DNA from: Aliishimia sp039978895
GTDB lineage: Bacteria; Pseudomonadota; Alphaproteobacteria; Rhodobacterales; Rhodobacteraceae
Reading direction: 5' to 3'
Assembly (NCBI GenBank): GCA_039978895.1
Contig: JBDWAL010000060.1
Coordinates: forward strand, 1 to 64,000
DNA length: 64,000 bases
The notes below the pieces were generated by a model. The model was not told where the DNA came from. It did not search any database and saw nothing but the letters and a program-made list of their open reading frames with translations. Shown piece by piece: positions 52,526-61,878 of this stretch (positions are counted from its first letter, which is position 1; every line of letters starts with the position of its first letter). A program made the position numbers and the translations under genes.

Positions 52526-52564
52526 GACAAGTTTTTAGGCGATGGCGAATGTTGCCACCGATTT

Positions 52565-53854
52565 TTAGATTGCGGTGACCAATTCGCTTTGATCCACGCC
52601 GACCTCTTCGTTTTCGGCCGAGACGCGAATTCCGATTGATACTTTCAAGATCGTCCAAATGAACGTCGTGCTCACGGCGACATATGCGATTATGACTGCC
52701 AGCCCGATGACCTGACCCATCAGAGTCGCATCAGGATTGCTGAGAACAACGGCGATGGTTCCCCAGATACCCGCGAACAGGTGCACCGGTATGGCGCCAA
52801 CAACATCATCGATCTTGAGGGCTTCAAGCATTTGCAGGGCCCAAAAGACCACCAATCCGCCGACCATTCCGATTGCAATTGCAAGCACTGGCGTCGGGAA
52901 AAGTGGTTCAGCCGTGATCGCAACCAAGCCAGCAAGGCCGCCATTGATCATGAATGAAAGGTCAAAGCGGTAATACTGAAGGTAAGACACAAACGCTGCC
53001 GTGATAACACCGCCTGCTGCTGCCATATTGGTGTTCAGCAGAATGCGCGCAACGTTTGACGCGTCCGGCTCGGAGGAGAAGCTTAAGTAGGACCCTGCAT
53101 TAAAACCAAACCAGCCCATCCACAAAATCAACGCACCTAGCGTTGCAATCGGTAGGTTGAAACTGGTCATGGGAACTTTCACGCCATCGACATACCGTCC
53201 AGCGCGCGCGCCCAAGGCGATGGAACCCGTTAAGGCGGCGACACCACCAACAACGTGAATGGAAGCAGAACCCGCAAGATCCTTGAAGCCATACTGCGTG
53301 TCCAAAAAGCCGCCACCCCAGACCCAAGAGGCCTGCAAGGGATAGATGATGCCAGTCATCAGGATGGTAAACAAAAAGAAAGGCAAAAGTTTCATTCGTT
53401 CGGCAAGGGAGCCTGACACGATGGAGGCGACCGCAGCACAAAACATCATTTGAAAGAAGACGATGCTTCCGTCAGCATGAGACTTGGCGCCAAAATCTGC
53501 GCCAGTGTCTGCAACATCGCCGATGGTGACCATGCCCGAATGCCCAAGGACGCCGGGAATAATCCAGTTGTCGCCAGGGAACATGAGCCCATAGCCGAAC
53601 ACCAAGAAACAGATCGACGCAATTGCGACCAGACCGATATTTTTGGCGCACTGATTTACAACGTTCTTGGCACGGACGAATCCAGCCTCCACCATTGCAA
53701 AACCCGCGGACATCCACATTACGAGAATGCCGCAGATAATCAGAAACAACGTGTTCATGTTAAATTGGATAGGGCTGATTTGCCCGTCCTGCGCGTAAAG
53801 CGGACCAGCCATCACGGCTAGTATTGCAGCGCCCCAAATTGTTTTTTTCGTCAC
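52565..53854 (-). CDS. amt: Ammonium transporter (Amt family)
   Basis: 429-aa channel with an N-terminal signal-like segment (MTKKTIWGAAILAVMAGPLYAQ) and 11 membrane helices. Conserved family regions: MWMSAGFAMVEAGFVRAKNVVNQ, ASIHVVGGVAALTGSIALGAR with the first pore His, and GLAGLVAITA with IPVHLFAGIWGTIAVVL carrying the second. It starts with GTG. No glnK lies next to it in this window, which is unusual for amt. Confidence 0.92.
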   Translation of the reverse strand: MTKKTIWGAAILAVMAGPLYAQDGQISPIQFNMNTLFLIICGILVMWMSAGFAMVEAGFVRAKNVVNQCAKNIGLVAIASICFLVFGYGLMFPGDNWIIPGVLGHSGMVTIGDVADTGADFGAKSHADGSIVFFQMMFCAAVASIVSGSLAERMKLLPFFLFTILMTGIIYPLQASWVWGGGFLDTQYGFKDLAGSASIHVVGGVAALTGSIALGARAGRYVDGVKVPMTSFNLPIATLGALILWMGWFGFNAGSYLSFSSEPDASNVARILLNTNMAAAGGVITAAFVSYLQYYRFDLSFMINGGLAGLVAITAEPLFPTPVLAIAIGMVGGLVVFWALQMLEALKIDDVVGAIPVHLFAGIWGTIAVVLSNPDATLMGQVIGLAVIIAYVAVSTTFIWTILKVSIGIRVSAENEEVGVDQSELVTAI

Positions 53855-54266
53855 TGTCTCGACCCTTATTTATAATTTGTTAATCTTTTATTCAAACTAT
53901 CTGGCCGAATTGTGACTATTTTTTATGCATACCTGCGGTTGCAAGCTTGCAATTCAGGCAATTTAAAAATTCATGAGGTGTCGGGATTAGGTTCAGGTTG
54001 GGCATCGAAGAAACACACCAGACTCATGTCAGGGATCCTTGGTGATGACCCAGGCTTGCGGGAAAAGGTGAATAGGTAGCCGTCAACTCAGCGGATTTTG
54101 GTAGCGACGTTTTTTCCGATGGGGGCAATTGATACCATGAGTTCACATGTTGATGTTTACGTAAGCAAGGTGATGTGCAGCTGAGATCAAATGGTGTTAT
54201 ATACCGGGCAAGAAGACCGTCTTGTTAGCGCAAACGACAGATGGGCTGCCACAAGGATTAGACATT
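53855..54266. promoter_or_regulatory. Promoter region of amt and of the DUF900 gene
   Basis: 412 bp between divergent genes. It is AT-rich next to amt and contains the 14-bp palindrome TTGCAAGCTTGCAA (53939-53952). I could not find a convincing NtrC site or sigma-54 -24/-12 element by eye. The remainder (54000-54200) holds no recognisable gene. Confidence 0.5.
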
Positions 54267-55517
54267 ATGATTTTGTTAAGAGCTTTCTTCTTTCTGACCC
54301 TACTTAGTGTGTCAGCATGCAGTTCGGTGCGTGTCTTGGCCCCGACGCCGAATGTATTTGCTGACGGCGCATACGCCCAAAGCGGTGTAGCTCTTGCGCA
54401 TCAAACGGCTCAACCGTCGGTCTTTTTCGTGACAGATCGTGTGCCCGCACGCCAAAACGGAGTTCTGTCCTATGGTTCGGAACGGTCAAGTTCGATGGCC
54501 TTTGGTGCATCTAAGATAGCTTTTGGCAAGGATCAGACTTGGCAAACACTAAGCGCGGCCAGCGGTGCGACCAAGCGACATGAAAAGATTCCGCTCAAGG
54601 TCATCGAAAGTCGGGAAATTCTAAGGTTTGATGCGACGCCAATCCCGTTTTCGGTTGTGAACGGAAAACCTGTTCGCCTTCCCGAAGCTGTAACATCCTA
54701 CAACCGTAAGCGTGCGTTGTTTCAGGCTCAAATCCGCGAACAAATGCGCCTAGCAAAGAAGAATGAAGTCGTTATTTTTGTCCACGGCTTCAATAATTCC
54801 TTTGAGGATGGGTTGTATTCTCTTTCTGATATTTGGCATTTCAGCGGGCGCCGGGGGGTTCCGATCGCGTATTCTTGGCCATCCGGGGCAGGCGGGCTTT
54901 TTGGTTATTTTACGGACCGGGAATCTGGTGAGTTTACGGTCTTTCATTTCAAGGAATTTCTGTCGCAGCTGTCCGAAATCCCTGAATTGGAAAAGATCCA
55001 CATCGTAGCTCACAGCAGGGGCACGGATGTAACCACGACAGCATTAAGAGAGTTGATCATCGCGGTGCGCAACCAAGGCAAAGATCCCAAGAAGGTTCTT
55101 AAAATCGCAAACCTAGTCTTGGCGGCACCTGATCTGGACTTTTCGATAGTGCGTCAGCGCCTGATTGCAGAAGGCTTCGGCGCGGCCATGGGGCAAATCA
55201 CAGTCTACATGAACCGAGGTGATACAGCCTTGGGATTGTCGCAACGCCTTATGGCGGGGGAACGGTTTGGGAGGTTGTCAGCCAATGGTCTGGAAGCGGC
55301 CGACCAACAGATTTTTTCTGCAGTCAAGACAGTGAGTTTTGTAAATGTGGAGGGGGTAAAAGGCTTATCTGGGCATGCCTACTATCGAACAAATCGAAAT
55401 GTTCTGTCTGATATAGGCACGATCATTCGACAGAGTTCTCGACCGGGTTCGACGTCTCGTCCATTGGTTCATATCCAAGGGAATTTTTGGAATATGCCAA
55501 CGGCGTATCCGTTTTGA
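54267..55517 (+). CDS. DUF900 alpha/beta hydrolase, lipoprotein
   Basis: 416-aa protein with a lipoprotein signal ending LSVSACSS, so the hydrolase is likely anchored to a membrane at the periplasmic side. The fold region has VIFVHGFNNSFEDGL (oxyanion), SWPSGAGG, and the nucleophile motif VAHSRGTDV with Ser; ASPDLD-like LAAPDLDFSI carries the acid. Substrate unknown. ATG 54267 with AAGGA upstream is chosen over the TTG at 54222. Confidence 0.85.
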   Translation: MILLRAFFFLTLLSVSACSSVRVLAPTPNVFADGAYAQSGVALAHQTAQPSVFFVTDRVPARQNGVLSYGSERSSSMAFGASKIAFGKDQTWQTLSAASGATKRHEKIPLKVIESREILRFDATPIPFSVVNGKPVRLPEAVTSYNRKRALFQAQIREQMRLAKKNEVVIFVHGFNNSFEDGLYSLSDIWHFSGRRGVPIAYSWPSGAGGLFGYFTDRESGEFTVFHFKEFLSQLSEIPELEKIHIVAHSRGTDVTTTALRELIIAVRNQGKDPKKVLKIANLVLAAPDLDFSIVRQRLIAEGFGAAMGQITVYMNRGDTALGLSQRLMAGERFGRLSANGLEAADQQIFSAVKTVSFVNVEGVKGLSGHAYYRTNRNVLSDIGTIIRQSSRPGSTSRPLVHIQGNFWNMPTAYPF

Positions 55518-55577
55518 CATCCTTCGTGCTGATCTGCGACAATGCTCAAACAGGCCAACAAGGCTGTTGGGATCAGG

Positions 55578-55838
55578 TCAAGAGTCGTCTGGATCGATTA
55601 TTTGCAGTCGTTCCCTGACGGCCAGAACAGATGAATAAGTAGACACGCAAAAAGGCACAGCAAAGGTGAAAACGATCTTTGCGACGGTGTCCATTGTGAT
55701 GGTCCCCGTAAAAATTGCATCGCCGTGGTTAATTAACGCCAAGATCGTACCAACGACGGAAGCGATCCGAGCTGCTCTGACCACGACACTGCGGTCACAT
55801 GCGATTGACCAAAAGGAGGCCGTAGAATTGTTGCTCAC
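55578..55838 (-). CDS. NrtS-like small membrane protein
   Basis: 86-aa protein with two membrane segments (ASVVGTILALINHGDAIF and VAKIVFTFAVPFCVSTYSSVLAV). The pattern VGTILALINHGD and VPFCVSTYS matches the NrtS family, reported in cyanobacteria and other bacteria to move nitrate/nitrite. GTG at 55838 is the best start, with AAAGGCG upstream; the open frame to 56066 has no sensible sequence before it. It lies 2 kb from amt, so a nitrogen-related role is plausible. Confidence 0.72.
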   Translation of the reverse strand: MSNNSTASFWSIACDRSVVVRAARIASVVGTILALINHGDAIFTGTITMDTVAKIVFTFAVPFCVSTYSSVLAVRERLQIIDPDDS

Positions 55839-56184
55839 GTTGGTCGCCTTTCGCCTTTGACATCGCTTTAACGCGTATATGGCCCCGACATCAATGTTTT
55901 GGTGACCAACATAGCAAGCTTTTGAACAGCCTTGAGCGGTAAATTCTCTGCGATCAACGTAGTTGTTTGGGGGCTGCAGGCAGGTCAAGTCGCGGCATCT
56001 GTTCCTTAAAGGCGGCTGCAAAATGGCCCTGCCGATCAGCTTCCTTTTGAGGCAACTATAGATCACGTCGTCATGACAGCGTCGTTGTCAGTAGGCGCGG
56101 CTTCGTTTTTTAAGGGGACGCCCAAGTCAAAAAGCATGATTGCAACCTTCCACCTGTTTGGCGTGGGTGAGAAACAGACATCAA
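55839..56184. other. Gene-free stretch
   Basis: 346 bp in which no coherent reading frame or repeat is seen on either strand. It should contain the promoter of the NrtS-like gene and the 3' end of the CoA-transferase gene. Confidence 0.5.
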
Positions 56185-57351
56185 TCAAGCCTTGTCCGAG
56201 ACTGAGATCGGTGGAAGGTCAAATTCTGCAAGCACTTCATCTGTGTGCTCACCAAGTGCCGGTGCGGCCCGTCTTATCGACGCAGGCGTCTTGGAAAAGT
56301 TGGATGGGTGTTTGGCCTGCCGCAACATGCCAGCCGTGGGATGCGCCGTTTGCACAACAATTCCGTTGGCTTCGACTTGTGGATGTGTCCGCATGGCTGA
56401 GCGGGACAAGACGGGTGCATTGGGCACATTTTCCGTCTCTAGCCGTTGGGTTAGGTCCGCAATGGTGAAGTCTTTCACCGCATCCTGAATGGCATTCAAT
56501 CGCGCATTGCGGTTGAGTTCGCGCAACTCTGGTGTGTTAAAGCGTTCGTCCTCAAGAAGGTCTAACCGCTGCACAGCCGTCGCAAATCCACGCCATTGTT
56601 TGTCTTGCATCACCGCGATGCTGACGAAACCATCCTTCACTTGATAAATTAGATCGATGTAGGATTGCGCTTCCTCACGGTCCAACTCGTCTCCGACGAA
56701 TGTGTGTCCATTCATATCCGAACTCCAAAGGAAGGCTATGATGACATCAAGCATCGAAATTTGAATGTGCTGCCCTTCGCCGGACCTTTCACGCGCAAAT
56801 AACGCAGCGGCGATTGCTTGGCTTGTTTGAATGCCGGTCAATTTGTCAGGCAAAATCGTTCTCACAAGGCGGGGGCGGTCTTCGTCTGACCCGGCTTGAA
56901 CTGTCGTCAACGAAGAGATCGCTTGGATCAGTGGATCATAAACAGGTCGTTGCGCAAGCGGGCCGGTGTGACCAAAACCTGCGATTGAGACATAGATCAG
57001 CTTAGGATTGAGTTGAGACAATGCCTCGTAACCCAGCCCCAATCGTTTTGCGACGCCCGGCCTAAAGTTCTGAATAAAGACATCAGATTGCGCCGCCATC
57101 TTTTGAACCGCGCTTAAGCCGTCTTGCGATTTCAGGTCTAAAGTTACTGACCGCTTGTTGCGGTTGTTGTTCAGAAAAGACGCTGAAAACCCGGCACGAT
57201 GGGTTGCAACTTGACGGGAAAAATCACCGCCATTGGGTTGTTCAATCTTGATAATGTCGGCGCCTTGATCCCCAAGCGTCATTGTGGCCAACGGACCAGA
57301 GATTACAGTCGTGAGGTCGATCACACGGATGCCCGCAAGTGGTCCAGTCAT
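56185..57351 (-). CDS. CaiB/BaiF family CoA transferase
   Basis: 388-aa class III CoA transferase. Typical: PLAGIRVIDLTTVISGPLATMTLGDQGADIIKIE, NNNRNKRSVTLDLKS, the active-site Asp region PVYDPLIQAISSL, and DVIIAFLWSSDM. It moves CoA between carboxylic acids by a covalent Asp-acyl anhydride mechanism. A LysR regulator gene lies 87 bp upstream on the same strand and probably controls it. Substrate unknown; no partner acyl-CoA enzymes are adjacent. Confidence 0.88.
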   Translation of the reverse strand: MTGPLAGIRVIDLTTVISGPLATMTLGDQGADIIKIEQPNGGDFSRQVATHRAGFSASFLNNNRNKRSVTLDLKSQDGLSAVQKMAAQSDVFIQNFRPGVAKRLGLGYEALSQLNPKLIYVSIAGFGHTGPLAQRPVYDPLIQAISSLTTVQAGSDEDRPRLVRTILPDKLTGIQTSQAIAAALFARERSGEGQHIQISMLDVIIAFLWSSDMNGHTFVGDELDREEAQSYIDLIYQVKDGFVSIAVMQDKQWRGFATAVQRLDLLEDERFNTPELRELNRNARLNAIQDAVKDFTIADLTQRLETENVPNAPVLSRSAMRTHPQVEANGIVVQTAHPTAGMLRQAKHPSNFSKTPASIRRAAPALGEHTDEVLAEFDLPPISVSDKA

Positions 57352-57438
57352 TTGTCGCTCCAATGCATGTTGCAGGGAGCTTACAAAGATGACCTTGACG
57401 GAAAAATCGAAATCAATTCATCACGACTTGAAATTCTT

Positions 57439-58320
57439 TCAACTCACTTCGTTTTGAAGCCAATTCCTGACTTTCTTGGCTGGTGCGCTCAAAGCCCGAT
57501 TGGCGCTCCAGACTAAGCGATGGGACACGACATCCGAGAGCGCATCGTCGAACGGCAGGTGCAATTCACCTTTCGCAATAAGATCATCAATCATCGGCCG
57601 CCGCCCCAACGCTATGCCGAGGCCGTCCCGTGCCGCATTGATCGTCAGCTCGTATGTTTCCAAATTGAAGCGCTGAACATTGTCAGGGAGGTCGATCTTA
57701 TGCCGTTTGCACCAATCCGCCCATTCATTGGGAAGCGTTGTGTTCACCAAGATTTGGGTTCCATTCAGGTCACGTGGCGTATCCCGCCCAGCAATGGCTG
57801 TCATTGTTTCGCGGCTTGCAACCGGCACAATATGCTCGTTCAGCAGAATGTGGCTTTCCAACCCGACCCATTCATCGCGTCCCCGTCGGATCGCAAAATC
57901 GATGTTTTCGCGTTCTAGATCAATCACCCTTGTTGTTGTGACGAGGTTCAATTCAAGCTCAGGGTAGGTTTCGGTTAACCGCTTCATACGCGGCATGAAC
58001 CAACTGGACGCGAAAGTTGGCGTGAGCGTGATCGTGACGCGGGTGCGGCCCTTGGTCGACCTAATCCCGGAAACAGCGGCACTAATTTGGGACATTGGGT
58101 GTCGCAACTGGTCGAAAAAACTTTGACCTTCTGCGGTCAGGAACAATCGTCCACGCTTATGTTCAACCAAACGTTGCCCAAGATCGGCTTCCAAGTTCTT
58201 GATTTGATGACTGACAGCGGATGCTGAAATTCCGAGACGCCGACCAGCCTCTGCCAAACTTTGATCCAGCCCAAGGGCATAAAACGCCTTCAATCCGGCA
58301 AAATTCGGGAATTTTTCCAA
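57439..58320 (-). CDS. LysR-family regulator (GcvA type)
   Basis: 293-aa regulator with N-terminal winged helix (LKAFYALGLDQSLAEAGRRLGISASAVSHQIKNLEADLG) and a periplasmic-binding-protein-like effector domain. The segment TPTFASSWFMPRMKRLTETYPELELNLVTT is typical of GcvA-like LysR proteins. It is upstream of the CoA transferase gene on the same strand and likely its activator. Confidence 0.88.
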   Translation of the reverse strand: MEKFPNFAGLKAFYALGLDQSLAEAGRRLGISASAVSHQIKNLEADLGQRLVEHKRGRLFLTAEGQSFFDQLRHPMSQISAAVSGIRSTKGRTRVTITLTPTFASSWFMPRMKRLTETYPELELNLVTTTRVIDLERENIDFAIRRGRDEWVGLESHILLNEHIVPVASRETMTAIAGRDTPRDLNGTQILVNTTLPNEWADWCKRHKIDLPDNVQRFNLETYELTINAARDGLGIALGRRPMIDDLIAKGELHLPFDDALSDVVSHRLVWSANRALSAPAKKVRNWLQNEVS

Positions 58321-58611
58321 TGTTCGAAACCTACCATCGTCTTTGTCGCGCTTGATGATGTGGTTTTACCTTCAAAACAGTGCATCTTGAAGTGGGCACC
58401 ATACGAAGTCACGTCCAATCGATCCGTTTGGTTTCAACGCGGCAGGGGACGGTGTGCAAACCGCGTGTTTGGAGATTGCATTGATAAGCTAACCACATCA
58501 TCCGTTTTTCGGATATCTGGTCAAAAGGTTTGGGCTTGTTGTCAAACGGGTAGAGTTCCGTTCTTTTTGCTCCTATTTTGAGAAAAGCGGCCTTTGGGAG
58601 GATTATCAAAA
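58321..58611. other. Divergent intergenic region
   Basis: 291 bp between the LysR gene and the amber-interrupted gene. The part near 58440-58600 is T-rich on the plus strand, with GGGAGGA at 58596-58602 acting as ribosome site for the next gene. No other feature is seen. Confidence 0.45.
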
Positions 58612-59709
58612 TTGGCAGCAGCAGCGGCAAACACCGAGAGATTGCGAAATTTGGAGCTGCTCTCAGAATTGGTCCAAGCGCGAACTGAAACCAACCATGA
58701 GTTCAAAAGAGCGGTTGGTACACTTGATGAAGACTTAAAATATGTGGTGGATGCGCTTCGTGCTGACCCGGATAAGTGGCGTCTAAATAGGTCTTTTCAC
58801 GCCGTTCATGCACCAAGTTTAACAGCCGTCATCTTTATGTTGGATGATGTTGACCGAATGACGTCGGTTACCCAAGACGAAATGCACGAAATTTTTTCTT
58901 CGGTCAGCAGAGCAGCCCTGTTAGCAAGAACTGCCCGACAGCGGATTGAACAAGCCACGTTGACTGACGCCAAAGTTGAGCTTGAAGTGCTTTCTGGATA
59001 CGCGCCGGAGCCGTCAAAACCCTATAAAAAGCCATCAATGTTCAGCCGAGCAATCGGCAGTGTGGCTTCGGTGTCTGAAAATGTTTGGGATGGTGCGAAA
59101 TCAAGCGTGACGTCAGTGCCAAACATTGTGGGAGGGCTTCAAGATAGCGCCTCTAACGTTGTGTCGCGTGCTGCATCGGTTTCTCTTTTGACTGCCAATT
59201 TTCAGAAAACCTTGGCGGGGCACCTCTCGGACAATATCTCAAAGCCAATTTCGATGCGATTAAAGGCTGGTGGTCGAGCGTTGGAAAATGGGATCGGGGC
59301 AGGTGTTGGGATTGGTGTGGTTGTGGGGGTTCTATGCCCACCTTTGCTGCCCGTGACCGCAGGTGGCGCTGTCCTGGCGGCCTTGCACACTTGGCGCTAG
59401 GAAATCGCACGCATAAGCCAACTTGATGAGAAGGAGCGGGAAGACCGTATTGCTGATCTGAAAGCGGAAAGGTCAGCCGCTTTGCGACAATTGACGCATG
59501 GCGCTGCGGCTTTGCAGATGGAAACTGATGATCTAAGTTTGACGCTCGATGTGGAGACAGGCGAAGCAGATGCCGTGATGCTGACGGGTGACTATGTTGG
59601 TCGAACGTGGTCCAGCCTGACGAAACGCGAGCAAGCAAACGTTGTGCTGACATTGGCTGACAGTGCGAATAATATTCTTCGTATTTTGGCGGAAACGTCT
59701 TTGAGATGA
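58612..59709 (+). pseudogene. Hypothetical gene interrupted by an in-frame amber codon
   Basis: A TTG start at 58612, 9 nt after GGGAGGA, opens a 262-codon frame that ends at TAG 59398-59400. The same frame continues without further stops for 102 more codons to TGA 59707-59709, with ordinary-looking protein (ISQLDEKEREDRIADLKAERSAALRQL...). Upstream of the TAG is a helical N-terminal part, a Ser-rich middle and a Gly-rich hydrophobic stretch (GAGVGIGVVVGVLCPPLLPV); after it, a charged coiled-coil-like tail. Either a recent nonsense mutation, two separate products, or read-through. No family recognised. Confidence 0.6.
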
Positions 59710-59762
59710 TTGCACGCACCGCCAAGGAAGCATTTTGTGGCTGCTAATTTGCACGGTGCTGC

Positions 59763-60020
59763 TTGAGATCAAGCCAGCCCAGCCTGCGATATTGTATCTT
59801 CCGACAAAAGAAGCCCGAATTTTACTGGTTTCAAACGAAAACAAATCCCTATGCTCTACGGATTCAAGCCGTGGTAGAGGAGGCCGAGCGGCATCCAGTG
59901 CCGCCCTTTCGGATAGCTGAAATGCTGCGCGAGCTTGCAGACTTCTATTATCCGAAATCCCCTCTATCACGGCTTGAACGTATCGTAAGAAGAATATGGT
60001 TTTATTCGTTTGGCTCGTAA
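59763..60020 (+). CDS. Small hypothetical protein
   Basis: 85 codons with TTG as the only start; there is no clear ribosome site. The C-terminal part (YALRIQAVVEEAERHPVPPFRIAEMLRELADFYYPKSPLSRLERIVRRIW) has natural amino acid composition and helical pattern, so it may be a genuine gene or the end of a decayed one. No family recognised. Confidence 0.3.
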   Translation: MRSSQPSLRYCIFRQKKPEFYWFQTKTNPYALRIQAVVEEAERHPVPPFRIAEMLRELADFYYPKSPLSRLERIVRRIWFYSFGS

Positions 60021-60107
60021 AATTCGGGCTTCAATGTCAGCTACTCTCCGCAATGCGATCTGGGACCGTTGCATGATACAAACCACGACGCTGATAAGGT
60101 GATCTGG

Positions 60108-60530
60108 ATGATCGCCCACCATCATCTCGACCTGTGGTCAATTACCGATCAATCACCAGTTGGGCGAATTAATGTTACAGATATTCCGGTTGTTCGGCAT
60201 GTCAGAAACGAAACGCCTGCAGAAACCGAAGAATACCTGAGAAAGATTGCGTCATGGACCCGGCAAAGCGAAGATCATTACCGCCATCCATCCCAGAAGC
60301 CTAGGACTGCAGATTCCTTTGAAGATGTAATTTCTGCTGGATCTGCTCTGAGTGACCTGCTTGGAAGACAGGCTAAAACAAAGGTTTTTTGGGAGTCTGA
60401 CAGTCAGGCCTTTTGGGTGTTGATCCTCAACAGCGTACGCAGGATCGAGGTCGACGGAAGCAGGAGACCACTATTGTTTCCGTCTAGGTATCTAAGTGAA
60501 GAAGATGTTGATTTGTCGCTAGTGCTGTGA
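60108..60530 (+). CDS. Hypothetical protein
   Basis: 140 codons from ATG 60108, which has AAGGTGA 5 nt upstream; the frame is open from 60069. The product (MIAHHHLDLWSITDQSPVGRINVTD... RRPLLFPSRYLSEEDVDLSLVL) is soluble and mixed alpha/beta in appearance. No family recognised. It may belong with the two preceding hypothetical frames as a small accessory island. Confidence 0.4.
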   Translation: MIAHHHLDLWSITDQSPVGRINVTDIPVVRHVRNETPAETEEYLRKIASWTRQSEDHYRHPSQKPRTADSFEDVISAGSALSDLLGRQAKTKVFWESDSQAFWVLILNSVRRIEVDGSRRPLLFPSRYLSEEDVDLSLVL

Positions 60531-60882
60531 GGCGATAAAGCGCTGGTGCAATTGGGACTCTTGGACATGCGCTTGTCGCCCTTCTTTAATTCTAGACGCC
60601 AGCCTGCGAAGTGCTCACGTTGAATGAAAGATTGCTTAGGCTCTTCCGTGAAAGTCTATTCAGCGCACCTCTGATCATTCCATCCTCCTCCGTTTGTTGC
60701 GTTTTGCCTGACAGAGGGATGGCGCTTCGGTACCTGTTTGGCTTTGAGTTTCGGAATGTTTTAGAATACCGAATGGCCACGTTTGAATGCGTTCAAATGA
60801 GTTCGTATCTACTCGGCCTTCCTTTTCCAAAATCTGCATTTGCAGTATTGGATAATCCCACATCACGGGACAAACGCTTTTG
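60531..60882. other. Gene-poor stretch
   Basis: 352 bp with short overlapping frames on both strands, none with recognisable sequence or good start signals. It separates the hypothetical genes from the convergent LysR gene. Confidence 0.45.
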
Positions 60883-61779
60883 CTATGTATCAGAGGCAAA
60901 GGATGTCGCTATTTGTTCTGCAAATTTGGCGGCACCCACCGGAAGGGAACGCCCGCGCAGCTGAGCCAAATGCAGAAGGCCACCATCGTTGACTCGCAAG
61001 TCTAGGGGGCGAACGGCTGTTCCATCAATAACGTCCTGCGACAAGCCAACCTCTATCTCAAATCCTATCGCATTACTGCTGGCGACATAATTGCGCAAAA
61101 AGATGTAACTCTCTGTTTCGACTATTGGACGTAGCGTTGTGTTCAGGCGCTTTGCCTCAAGGTCAAGAAGATTGCGAACGGCATAGGGGATTTTGGGCAA
61201 AGCAAGCGGATAATCTATGCAATCGCTGAGCCGCAGCTTTTTCTTTTTGGTCAGTTTATGTGAAGCGGACATAATGGCAAAAACAGGTTGTCGTATCGTC
61301 GCAATGGTTTCAAAATTCTCCATTGCGAGTGGTGAATAGATGATCGCAAGATCAGCATCATAAGTGATCAGAGCATGCTCTGCGGCTTCACCATCCGCCA
61401 TGTGAACACGAAATTCGACACCGGGAAATTCGTCACGGTAGGCTTGAATCTGCTTTGGCAGGAAAGTCGGCAGGAGCGACTGTGAGCAGACGATAGACAC
61501 TGTGCCGCGCCGCGCACCTTTGAGGTCTTCGATCCGAGATTTCAGCTCAGCAATTTCCGCGATATGCCGCCGAAAGACGTGAACCGCATGTTCACCTGCA
61601 GGGTTCAGCCGAACCCCTTTGGCATGGCGCTCAAACAGCGGCGTGTCGAGCTCGAGTTCTAACGATTGGATGCGTCTGTTCAAAGATGACGGGGTAATCG
61701 AGAGAATCTCTGCAGCTTTACGCACCGAACCAGCGCGTGCAGTCACATCAATATATTTATAAATCAGTATGTTGCGCAT
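60883..61779 (-). CDS. LysR-family transcriptional regulator
   Basis: 298-aa LysR regulator. The winged helix includes IDVTARAGSVRKAAEILSITPSSLNRRIQSLELELDTPLFER. It is divergent from the M20 peptidase-ABC transporter operon with 99 bp between the starts, so it probably controls that operon in response to its substrate or product. Confidence 0.9.
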   Translation of the reverse strand: MRNILIYKYIDVTARAGSVRKAAEILSITPSSLNRRIQSLELELDTPLFERHAKGVRLNPAGEHAVHVFRRHIAEIAELKSRIEDLKGARRGTVSIVCSQSLLPTFLPKQIQAYRDEFPGVEFRVHMADGEAAEHALITYDADLAIIYSPLAMENFETIATIRQPVFAIMSASHKLTKKKKLRLSDCIDYPLALPKIPYAVRNLLDLEAKRLNTTLRPIVETESYIFLRNYVASSNAIGFEIEVGLSQDVIDGTAVRPLDLRVNDGGLLHLAQLRGRSLPVGAAKFAEQIATSFASDT

Positions 61780-61878
61780 AGGTGGTGCGTTTTCCGTGTT
61801 AGGCTGGGTCCTTTTTAGCAGCAGATCGAAGCAGAAACAGCTGTTAGTTGTCGTTCAATCAGTTTGAGGATTGCACGA

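Noticed and set aside
55839..56066. N-terminal extension of the NrtS-like frame
   Set aside because: The upstream residues look random and a GTG with AAAGGCG starts exactly at the conserved small membrane protein.
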